Positions 26,747 through 33,835 of a stretch of 64,000 nucleotides of DNA are shown here, in pieces. The DNA lies in contig JAUSFD010000029.1 in assembly GCA_030649955.1 (NCBI GenBank), positions 62,001 through 126,000 of the forward strand. Direction: 5' to 3'. The notes beneath the pieces were generated by a model that did not search any database, was not told where the DNA came from, and was given only the letters and a program-made list of their open reading frames with translations. Within the stretch, counting starts at the first letter, position 1, and the number at the start of each line of letters is the position of its first letter. This stretch comes from Candidatus Peregrinibacteria bacterium (GTDB lineage Bacteria > Patescibacteriota > Gracilibacteria > Peribacterales > Peribacteraceae). The translations under genes and the position numbers were made by a program.

Positions 26747-26774
26747 ATTGTGCGTCATTCTCTATGTCTGTCAA
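26747..26774 (-). promoter_or_regulatory. Promoter of the 68-residue gene
   Basis: Minus-strand TTGACA, 16-bp spacer, CACAAT, then 6 bases to the ATG at 26740. Confidence 0.6.
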
Positions 26775-26929
26775 AAACAGAGGCACTTGAACAGGACTTT
26801 CCCTCTATTCTCTGCGGAGAAGAGCCAAAAGGAAAAGGGAGTGGAAAGAGGGCAAATGCGAGCATCCTCACTGTGCAGGAGGATCATCTGCGCTTCCATT
26901 CTGCGTGGCGGCGTATACCATGACGCACT

Positions 26930-27571
26930 GTGGCGAAGCACACGTCTCCATCAACCCCATCCTCCTCTCCGAAGAAGCGAGGCGGCTGCCGACGACTCTT
27001 CCGGGGTTGCCTCTGGTTCCTGCTCATCCTCCTCATCCTCGTGGGACTCATCGCCGCGCTGTTCTACCGCGTGCCGGAGAGGCTAGGCCTGGGATCCACG
27101 CGCGCGGAGAAGCTGCTGAGTCCCACGCCAGACCGAGTGGCATCAGCGAAGATGCTGGATGAAGCGACGGCAGCAGGACTGAGCGCGAATGGCGTCCACC
27201 TCTACGTCCTGCCCATGAAGGATGGGAGTGCGTCCATCGCCTTCGCCATCCTAAGAGCAACGGAGGGATTCGCCTTCGCGCGTGGACAGAGAGATCCCGT
27301 CATCCAGACATTAGTTACCCTGGGAACGACGGCAACTGCACGCCAGAGTGGAGTCGCGGTCGTTGGCTTGGAGTTCTACGATGAGAAGGGCCGCTCGTAC
27401 ATGACCATCGCTGCGCGCACGGAGGATATTCAGAAGGTTGCGCAAGGGCAGATAACGGATGAGGAGTTCATGCGCATCGCGTACGGCGACGTCCGCATCG
27501 ATGAGGTCTTCAGTGCAGAGATGGATGCCCTCAAAGAATTTCTCTCCTCCTCCTCATCATCATCAGAATGA
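26930..27571 (+). CDS. Single-pass membrane protein of unknown function
   Basis: 213 residues from GTG 26930, with TACCAT 8 bases before it. A basic, serine-rich cytoplasmic tail (1-27) is followed by a membrane helix (about 28-46) and an extracytoplasmic domain of about 150 residues, ending in a run of serines. No family recognised. The stop overlaps the next start (ATGA), so it is paired with the lipoprotein gene. Confidence 0.7.
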   Translation: MAKHTSPSTPSSSPKKRGGCRRLFRGCLWFLLILLILVGLIAALFYRVPERLGLGSTRAEKLLSPTPDRVASAKMLDEATAAGLSANGVHLYVLPMKDGSASIAFAILRATEGFAFARGQRDPVIQTLVTLGTTATARQSGVAVVGLEFYDEKGRSYMTIAARTEDIQKVAQGQITDEEFMRIAYGDVRIDEVFSAEMDALKEFLSSSSSSSE

Positions 27572-28140
27572 CACGCGTACGCACCAGCATCGGGCTCTCG
27601 CTCCTCGCCCTCTCGTTGCTCCTGACGGCGTGCGAGAAGAAGGACAAAGATCTCGTCGTGGACTTCGCCAAGGAATGGGGAAAGCTCCACGGGCTCTACG
27701 ATGAGAACGGGAATTTAACAGGCAAGGCCATGGCAAGAGGTGCAGGGCAGAACCTCCCGAACTGGCTCAAGCCCGATGTGAAGGGGCCCGATGGAGAGAC
27801 GGATCCTGCTGGCAATGCAGCAGTGGATGCTGGCGCCGTCGTGAAGGACATCATGGATAACGACAAGCTTGTAGATCAGGCACAGCTGGACCTTGCGAAG
27901 AAACCCCCTGATCAAAAGGCAGCAATGGATAAGTACACGCAGGCAGTGAAGGCGCGGCCCGGTGACTGGTACTACAGGAACCGCCGTGCGCTCCTCCACA
28001 TGGAGATGGGGAATGAGACGGCAGCGGGGAAGGACTTCCGCGCTGCGGAGGATGCGTGCGGCGAGAGCAAGCTCTGCCTGGATGCCTACGAGAGCGATCG
28101 CAAGGCAATCCTCAGTGGGCGGGTCGTTCCGCCGCAGTAA
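27568..28140 (+). CDS. Putative lipoprotein with TPR-like segment
   Basis: 190 residues. The signal ends in the lipobox LLTAC (cysteine about 22) followed by lysine- and glutamate-rich sequence, so it should be lipid-anchored. Around residues 105-165 a TPR-like helical pair is visible (DKYTQAVKARPGDWYYRNRRALLHMEMGNETAAGKDFRAAEDAC). It is translationally coupled to the single-pass membrane protein upstream; the two probably form a complex. Function unknown. Confidence 0.75.
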   Translation: MTRVRTSIGLSLLALSLLLTACEKKDKDLVVDFAKEWGKLHGLYDENGNLTGKAMARGAGQNLPNWLKPDVKGPDGETDPAGNAAVDAGAVVKDIMDNDKLVDQAQLDLAKKPPDQKAAMDKYTQAVKARPGDWYYRNRRALLHMEMGNETAAGKDFRAAEDACGESKLCLDAYESDRKAILSGRVVPPQ

Positions 28141-28168
28141 GAAGAAATTTCGGCAATGCAGAATAGTA

Positions 28169-29572
28169 TCACTGCAACTGTTTCAGCATTGCGGCGACAG
28201 TGTGATTTGCGTGGTCTCGAGATTGTGCAGGGCGAATGTTCGTACCCGGACGCTGTCGCGTTGCCTGTGCCGCGAGATTCTTGAGGAAATCGATCAGCGC
28301 AACGTTGAGTGTCAGCCGGAGCAATCCTCCCGCTGCCAACTGCGCTTCAGGAGAATGCGCTCTGCGTTGAAGTTGCTCCTGCAGACGATGTATTCCTTCT
28401 CGATCGATCTTCACTTTCTGGAATGCGGGGTCTCCGAGTAATGCCTGCGCAGCACGCATGTATGCCTGATCCCCGGCAGCAAGGACAGCATCCGGTTTGA
28501 TGAGCTTCTCTTCCTTTCCGTAGTCCAACCAGGACTTCCTCTGGAGCTCTGCAGGCTGTGCACTGCGCATTCTCTCCAGAATTCGATCTTTCATAGTGGT
28601 GACGTGATCTACGTAGCGCATGTCATCTGAACCAACCTCCAGAGTGAAATCCTGGAACGCGCTGTCCATGCTCTTCTTGTTGAGTGCGAGGTACACATTC
28701 ACCATTGCCACGGTCGGCACTTCCTGGAGAACCTCACCTGCTAATCGTTCCGGAGCGAATTGATCCGCTTGCAAGACCGCTTCCACTGGCTCTTTCCGTC
28801 CGTTCCCCCCCTCTGGCTCCTTCCCCTCGCCCGCTGCCCCCTCCCGTCTCTGCTCATCGACTAGGACAGCATGCACCGCCTCACTGGCAGTCTGCGCTGC
28901 GGCGCCCACACTCCCTCCTTCACCCTCTGCGCGTTGTGCGGGTGAGAGGTACTTCTGCACGTATGCTTCTGCTGTGCTCGTTGTCGCAACGGCAACCTGG
29001 AGGACCCCTTCCGCTATCTGGTCATACTCACGTTTGAGGTTCTCCAGCAGTTCTCCTGCTCTCCTCTCCCTCTCCGGCTCATCCATCCTCTCGAGTTCCG
29101 GACGCATCGCTTCCAGTGCAGCTAGCTGATGATCGGCGTGCTGCTCCAACTTCTCGAATGCTTCTATCGTTTCCTCTAGCTGTTTGATGCCCAGGAATTC
29201 CTTGATTGCCTCCACCTCTGCAGGCCCCACCGTGAAGCCTAGCTCCCGAATGCGATCGAAAATGCCGGTTGCAGTCTTCACAATGCTCGTCAAGTCGATC
29301 ATCTCCAGCTTCTTCCGCGCCTCTTCCTTCGCCTGGGAATACATCATCTTCGCCTTCACTGGCAGGAGGAACAGGATACCCATGGGACCTGCCGCTTTTG
29401 CTGCTTGAATGGCAAGAGTGGCGATTGCTTCGCCCTTGATCTTCGTGACCATGGTGTCGATCGTCTCTCGGTGGAGCCGGTCGAATTTCTTACCCGTTAC
29501 TCTCTGTAGCACACGTACAGCGAGAGAGGGCTCTTCCGGCGCCGGTGGCTCATCTCCTTCTCTGTGAACCAT
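28169..29572 (-). CDS. Orphan helical protein
   Basis: 467 residues. Not recognised. A proline- and glutamate-rich start (1-16) is followed by helical sequence with one weakly hydrophobic stretch (about 60-75, AAGPMGILFLLPVKAK), a long charged helix region (about 130-200), a low-complexity Gly/Glu linker (about 225-260) and a second helical domain. GC is below that of neighbouring core genes. It has a near-consensus promoter and a leaderless start geometry. Confidence 0.72.
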   Translation of the reverse strand: MVHREGDEPPAPEEPSLAVRVLQRVTGKKFDRLHRETIDTMVTKIKGEAIATLAIQAAKAAGPMGILFLLPVKAKMMYSQAKEEARKKLEMIDLTSIVKTATGIFDRIRELGFTVGPAEVEAIKEFLGIKQLEETIEAFEKLEQHADHQLAALEAMRPELERMDEPERERRAGELLENLKREYDQIAEGVLQVAVATTSTAEAYVQKYLSPAQRAEGEGGSVGAAAQTASEAVHAVLVDEQRREGAAGEGKEPEGGNGRKEPVEAVLQADQFAPERLAGEVLQEVPTVAMVNVYLALNKKSMDSAFQDFTLEVGSDDMRYVDHVTTMKDRILERMRSAQPAELQRKSWLDYGKEEKLIKPDAVLAAGDQAYMRAAQALLGDPAFQKVKIDREGIHRLQEQLQRRAHSPEAQLAAGGLLRLTLNVALIDFLKNLAAQATRQRPGTNIRPAQSRDHANHTVAAMLKQLQ

Positions 29573-29580
29573 CGTTGTAA

Positions 29581-29608
29581 ATTATACCATATTATTTACT
29601 TATTACAA
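29581..29608 (-). promoter_or_regulatory. Promoter of the orphan gene at 28169-29572
   Basis: Minus-strand TTGTAA, 16-bp spacer, TATAAT, then 8 bases to the ATG. Confidence 0.7.
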
Positions 29609-29634
29609 ATATCATTCCCGCAATGGAGCGCGGA

Positions 29635-30000
29635 TCACCAGAGCTTTTGGTGTGTGTTCGTGAGTGAGCGAAGGTACTCTGCAATACGCGCTCGATCTTC
29701 ATTTGCCTTACCTGCTTTGTGGTACACCTCAATCCAGACAATCGTGATGCGGTCTTCATGATAGGCATAGATAATTCGCAACGAGTCACGTCGTAGCGTT
29801 TTGCAAAACAAATGACCCTTCACAATGCACGCCTTCTCGCTGCGATGGAGTACGGTCCGGTGTTGGCTAGGACCTGTGGGATCGAGAGCGATAACATTTT
29901 TCAGGCGTTCCAAGTCTTCAGGAAGTGTCCGGAATTTCCGAGTGAGCCGATCAAATTCCTTCTCGAACGGACCCCAGTGTTCAAAGCGGATCGCTGTCAT
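29635..30000 (-). CDS. RelE/ParE-superfamily toxin of an HTH-Panacea module
   Basis: 121 residues from ATG 30000; upstream in-frame codons are antitoxin antisense. It has the RelE-like order of elements: FEKEFDRLTRKFRTLPEDLERLKNVI, then GHLFCKTLRRDSLRIIYAYHEDRITIVWIEVYHK, and a C-terminal helix. Such proteins cleave ribosome-bound mRNA or inhibit translation. The gene overlaps the HTH-Panacea gene by 20 bp, in the antitoxin-first order. Confidence 0.8.
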   Translation of the reverse strand: MTAIRFEHWGPFEKEFDRLTRKFRTLPEDLERLKNVIALDPTGPSQHRTVLHRSEKACIVKGHLFCKTLRRDSLRIIYAYHEDRITIVWIEVYHKAGKANEDRARIAEYLRSLTNTHQKLW

Positions 30001-30766
30001 AGCTGCGCACTGAATAGGGAGCTTCGCGGTAAAAAACGTACTCGTAATCCAATGCCTCTCCCATTTTATGCACCTTCCAGGGAATATCTTCATGGGAATA
30101 CTCACGAATTTGTGCGGCGTTCATATCTGATAAGTGAGCGAGTACTGCATCGATATGCTGCAGTTCTCTCGAATCTATCTTGGAGAGATCCGGCTCGCGC
30201 AGTGGCATGTATTTTTTCTGCTCATACTGAAAATACTTACTCTTCACTCTCACGAGATCCTTATCCTTTTCCATTCTGGCAACCATCTGCGGAAAACCAA
30301 CTGGAGATGGCCCATGGTGGTTCTTGATGTACCGGAGACCCATCATTTGCTCCTCAAACTTCTCGTAGAAATCGAAATCAATGAAGTAGAGAATTTTGTA
30401 AATCACCGTTTCTCCCACATTGGGCTTCGCCCCTATTTTCTGAAGAATGTAGAGGAAAATTTCTCGGAACTTCTCCATATTCTCCTGTGGGATATTGCTA
30501 CGCATGTCCGCTCTCCCCTCTACTGCTTTCTGCTTAGCAGGCAATGCTGGCAACGACACCTGTGGTTCCTTTCCTCCCAAGAAATCCTCCAGGGTCATCC
30601 CAAAAATTGCCGCGATCTTCTGCGCTTCGGTCACGGTCAATTCGCGTTCTCCCTTTTCAATTTGTAGATAGGTAGGGCGCGAGACACCGATCTCCACAGC
30701 CAATTGCTCTTGAGAGATGTTGCGCTTTGTACGCAGTTGCCGAAGAGTGTGGGGGTCAAAAGCCAT
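29981..30766 (-). CDS. XRE HTH plus Panacea (DUF4065) antitoxin
   Basis: 261 residues from ATG 30766 (a frame to 30829 exists). Residues 1-65 are an XRE helix-turn-helix (LRTKRNISQEQLAVEIGVSRPTYLQIEKGERELT). Residues about 105-240 are a Panacea/SocA-like domain: ILQKIGAKPNVGETVIYKILYFIDFDFYEKF, then RYIKNHHGPSPVGF, and DAVLAHLSDMNAAQIREYSHEDIPWK. Panacea domains act as chaperone-like antitoxins able to neutralise unrelated toxins. The HTH probably represses its own operon. Confidence 0.85.
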   Translation of the reverse strand: MAFDPHTLRQLRTKRNISQEQLAVEIGVSRPTYLQIEKGERELTVTEAQKIAAIFGMTLEDFLGGKEPQVSLPALPAKQKAVEGRADMRSNIPQENMEKFREIFLYILQKIGAKPNVGETVIYKILYFIDFDFYEKFEEQMMGLRYIKNHHGPSPVGFPQMVARMEKDKDLVRVKSKYFQYEQKKYMPLREPDLSKIDSRELQHIDAVLAHLSDMNAAQIREYSHEDIPWKVHKMGEALDYEYVFYREAPYSVRSYDSDPL

Positions 30767-30939
30767 GGAGATCATGGTATTCCATGTAAAGAATTCCGTC
30801 AATACATACTGCTGTATTTCTTGACACATGTTTTCCTCGCCTGAGGAATTGCATCATTGTTGACCGGGTTTATGAACAGGCCACTTTACCGTATACGGCA
30901 CTCGTCCCCCTCCGCCATCTATGGTACAATACTCACCGT

Positions 30940-31143
30940 ATGGTGTTCACCGCAGTCATCCACCGGGAAGGGGATCTCTTCGTTGCCAACTGTCCGGAGG
31001 TCGGCTCCGTGAGTCAGGGCGAGAGTATGGAACAAGCGTTGCAGAATCTCCAGGAAGCGACGGAGTTGTACTTGGAGGAGTTCCCAAACGAAGCATCAGC
31101 TGACCGGTCATTCATCACCACGTTCCAAGCCACTCGTGCCTAA
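30940..31143 (+). CDS. hicB: HicB-like antitoxin
   Basis: 67 residues. It is the short form of HicB: VFTAVIHREGDLFVANCPEVGSVSQGESMEQALQNLQEATELYLEEF is the partially degraded RNase H-like fold typical of HicB. The usual C-terminal DNA-binding domain is missing. TACAAT lies 9 bases before the ATG. It overlaps hicA by 8 bp; the antitoxin-first order is common in short HicBA loci. Confidence 0.88.
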   Translation: MVFTAVIHREGDLFVANCPEVGSVSQGESMEQALQNLQEATELYLEEFPNEASADRSFITTFQATRA

Positions 31144-31354
31144 ACTTCCGCGTACCTCCGCGGAACGTATCATCCGCACTCTGGAGACGTTGGGCTTTCG
31201 CGCTGTGCGGCAACGGGGGAGTCATGTCGTGCTCCGACGAGGCGATCGAGGATGTGTCGTGCCCATGCACAGAGAAGTAGCTGTGGGGACATTAGGTGGA
31301 ATCCTCCGTCAGGCAGACGTCTCTCCGGAAGAGTTCGTTGAGGCATTTCGTTGA
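31136..31354 (+). CDS. hicA: HicA-like mRNA interferase toxin
   Basis: 72 residues from GTG 31136. The dsRBD-like fold is seen as RTLETLGFRAVRQRGSHVVLRR with the catalytic histidine in GSH, then VPMHREVAVGTLGGILRQADVSPEEF. HicA cleaves mRNA independently of translation and is blocked by HicB. Complete with its partner. Confidence 0.9.
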   Translation: MPKLPRTSAERIIRTLETLGFRAVRQRGSHVVLRRGDRGCVVPMHREVAVGTLGGILRQADVSPEEFVEAFR

Positions 31355-31374
31355 TGCGGAGATCTACTGCAATG

Positions 31375-31450
31375 TGGCAGGCGCGGCAGGGATCGAACCT
31401 GCGACCCCAGGTTTTGGAGACCTGTGCTCTACCAGCTGAGCTACGCGCCT
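31375..31450 (-). tRNA. tRNA-Trp (CCA anticodon)
   Basis: 76 nt on the minus strand with an encoded 3' CCA (31375-31377). Acceptor arms AGGCGCG and CGCGCCT pair, the D-loop is GTAGCTCAGCTGGTAGAGC, the anticodon loop is CTCCAAA giving CCA, and the T-arm contains GGTTCGATCC. It lies between hicA and an orphan gene; no rRNA or other tRNA is near. Confidence 0.95.
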
Positions 31451-31589
31451 AGGTGTTAGCAATGCTTCCATCTTATCGAGTTCCGGCAATGACACAATCA
31501 GAGAAGGAGTATGCATTACAATACGAATTGAATCGGCGTATTCCCAAACAGAGAGGCCACTCACTTTCTCTCGCATCCTCCTCTTAGGC

Positions 31590-32270
31590 TCAAGCTTGAA
31601 ATAATCCTTGTGCGCGCTTGAACGCATCGGAAAGTTGTGCGCTTCTCTTGGAAGAAAGAACATCGTTGCTCTTCAGAAATTTTCCAATGGTCTTCAGTCC
31701 ACGACTTTCCTGGCGCCATATTCCGTATCTGAGCGCATGAAGAACGAAGAGGTACACACTCTGTCCAACAGTATTCATGTCCGGAACGCCCGACAATTCA
31801 GCGAATCGCAATCCGCGAACGTTCTCGAATGCTAATGCATCGGAGAAATCGAAGAACCACTCGAGCACTGATCGCTCCCGACTCGATTTCGTTGACCAGC
31901 TGACAGGCAAAACCGTACAACCTGCACCACAGAGGGAACTACCCATCTCTTTCCGCGTAATGAGGTAGTCTCGCACAGCCAGAAGATCAGCGAAGAATGT
32001 GCGATTATACAAGTCTTGTAGGCATTCCAGCTCGATCATGATGCATGTTTCCCTCTCTCGACACCATTCGCGTTCACAGATCTCATCTTCGTGATACGTG
32101 AATCCGAGTTTCTTCATCCCTTCCCTATACTCCTCTTCGGTCTTCGTCGACTGCAGGAGATCATCAACCGCCTTCGCTTTGTTCAGGAAATCCTCACGCA
32201 GCTGCAAGGCTGCTTGATACTCGGCGTATGTCGGGTAGTCCTTCGGATTCAGAGGCGGGGAAATTTCCAT
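31590..32270 (-). CDS. Orphan soluble protein
   Basis: 226 residues. TATACT lies 7 bases before the ATG on the minus strand, which supports the start. Not recognised. The N-terminal 60 residues are charged and helical; cysteines at about 65-76 (ICEREWCRERETC) and 114-118 (CGAGC) could bind a metal. GC is lower than in core genes. Confidence 0.7.
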   Translation of the reverse strand: MEISPPLNPKDYPTYAEYQAALQLREDFLNKAKAVDDLLQSTKTEEEYREGMKKLGFTYHEDEICEREWCRERETCIMIELECLQDLYNRTFFADLLAVRDYLITRKEMGSSLCGAGCTVLPVSWSTKSSRERSVLEWFFDFSDALAFENVRGLRFAELSGVPDMNTVGQSVYLFVLHALRYGIWRQESRGLKTIGKFLKSNDVLSSKRSAQLSDAFKRAQGLFQA

Positions 32271-32542
32271 ACTGAGCAGTATAGCAAGCTGTTACCCTGC
32301 CATGGTAAACCGCAGACAAGCAAAGAGCGGCATAAAAGGGGGGTTGAAGACACTTGGTTACAGACACAAACTCCTAAGGAGTCCCGGTAAAGCAGCGCGT
32401 ATATTGTTCAGCACGGCCTGCCAGAATTCAATAGCCTCCATACGCATTCCAGAGTGTGCAATCTGCGATAGGCCACGCAAACATTGACAGAAAGTTGACG
32501 ATATGTATATATTGTCATATAAACTTCTCTTTACCAATTACT
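32271..32542. other. Gap with promoter-like sequences only
   Basis: No gene seen between the divergent genes. Near its end are TTGACA (32484-32489) with TATATA, and TTGACG (32496-32501) with TATAAA 16 bp later, which could drive the downstream orphan gene. Confidence 0.4.
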
Positions 32543-32941
32543 ATGCCAAACTCCTCAGAAGACCTGCCAATCGGTCCCCAACAAAAATCGGAGGCACTTG
32601 TGTCTAATCCAGAGATCGCGGGGGAAGGTGAGGTGGTTGAAGGAATACAAGTAAGTACAAGCAAAGAAGTACGGAATGCACTGGAAGTCGTGAAGTTTGA
32701 CTATCATGGTCGGGAACAAATTTGTGATGTGGTCGACTGTGGCGAAGGCATATATCGCCTTGAGATGCCTGACGCGATCCCACAAACCCTCCCCAGTGCT
32801 CTCGCAGCATGGCTTCGGAGACACAAGGACATGCAGGTCATCAGTGCAACACAGCTTGTCGACGTGAGACGGATCCGAATCCACACGGACTGCGTGACAA
32901 GCGACGACAAGCCCACTCTGCTCGTCATCACCAAACGGTAG
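32543..32941 (+). CDS. Small orphan protein with acidic N-terminus
   Basis: 132 residues from ATG 32543; an in-frame extension to 32456 overlaps the promoter region and is rejected. The first 40 residues are acidic and probably disordered, the rest a compact alpha/beta domain (EVVKFDYHGREQICDVVDCGEGIYRLEMPD). No family recognised. Confidence 0.6.
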   Translation: MPNSSEDLPIGPQQKSEALVSNPEIAGEGEVVEGIQVSTSKEVRNALEVVKFDYHGREQICDVVDCGEGIYRLEMPDAIPQTLPSALAAWLRRHKDMQVISATQLVDVRRIRIHTDCVTSDDKPTLLVITKR

Positions 32942-33005
32942 CAGAGCGCGTACCGTATAGTGATAAGGATGGCTGGGGCCCAACCGCGCCTTTGAGAATC
33001 ACGGA

Positions 33006-33788
33006 TTATCCATTTCCATCACTCACCAACGGCACATACCCGCACAATGTCCCTCGGTACTCCACCCTACAACCATGGGAGAATCGGATGATCCGCGTGA
33101 GCTGATGAATCGGCCCGTCTTCCATGTGATGGTCAGGTGGAAAATCAAATCCAGGTGCGTCCACAACGGCATTTCTCACCTCACCCACCTGTTGGGGATA
33201 GACGAGCCGACCACCTCGCCGTAACCGATCCTGCCAGAATGGAGGAACGTCTTTGCAGCCCGCGGCGCTGGTGATCACATCGAAAGGCCCCACGGGTACA
33301 TCCTGGGGATTGGTTGCGTCTCCGTGAATGACTTCGATATCCGTGAGTCCCAACCCCTGGAACCGCTTCCGGGTGCTCTCGCACAACGCCGCAAGCCTCT
33401 CTATGGCGATCACCTTGCCCTTCGCACCAACACATTCGCGCAGGATGGCAGCTTGCCACCCGGATCCCAGGCCAACATCGAGCACGACCTCCCCTTTCTT
33501 GATCCGTAAGAGCTTCATCACCATTGCCACAATTTGCGGTTGAGAGACCGATTGACCATGGTCGATCGACACTGGGGAATTGACCCCTGCTGCCTGACGA
33601 CGCGCAATGGGATCACGCTGGTCTACGAACAAGTGTCGTGGCCACCGTAGGAATGCGGCGTTGATTTTTTTGGACCGGATCACCCTCTGCTTCTCTAACG
33701 AGCGAACGAGGTCTGTCCACAGCGCATCACATTGGGCAGCGAGCTGATCCTCCTGAGGCTCAAATAGTTCCTGCAGTACTCTCCCCAT
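33006..33788 (-). CDS. Protein-L-isoaspartate O-methyltransferase-like
   Basis: 260 residues. The AdoMet-binding motif VVLDVGLGSGWQAAIL and the preceding SIDHGQSVSQPQIVAMVMKLL match Pcm; later HGDATN and FDVITSAAGCKDVPP follow the family order. Pcm methylates damaged isoaspartyl residues for repair. The N-terminal 60 residues form an unusual charged extension. TACAGT lies 7 bases before the ATG on the minus strand. Motif I is more divergent (GLGSGW rather than GTGSGY), so substrate identity is not certain. Confidence 0.82.
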   Translation of the reverse strand: MGRVLQELFEPQEDQLAAQCDALWTDLVRSLEKQRVIRSKKINAAFLRWPRHLFVDQRDPIARRQAAGVNSPVSIDHGQSVSQPQIVAMVMKLLRIKKGEVVLDVGLGSGWQAAILRECVGAKGKVIAIERLAALCESTRKRFQGLGLTDIEVIHGDATNPQDVPVGPFDVITSAAGCKDVPPFWQDRLRRGGRLVYPQQVGEVRNAVVDAPGFDFPPDHHMEDGPIHQLTRIIRFSHGCRVEYRGTLCGYVPLVSDGNG

Positions 33789-33835
33789 GCCGAGGACTGT
33801 ACCAAGCGTTCGACTCCGTTCTCAACTGGTATTTC

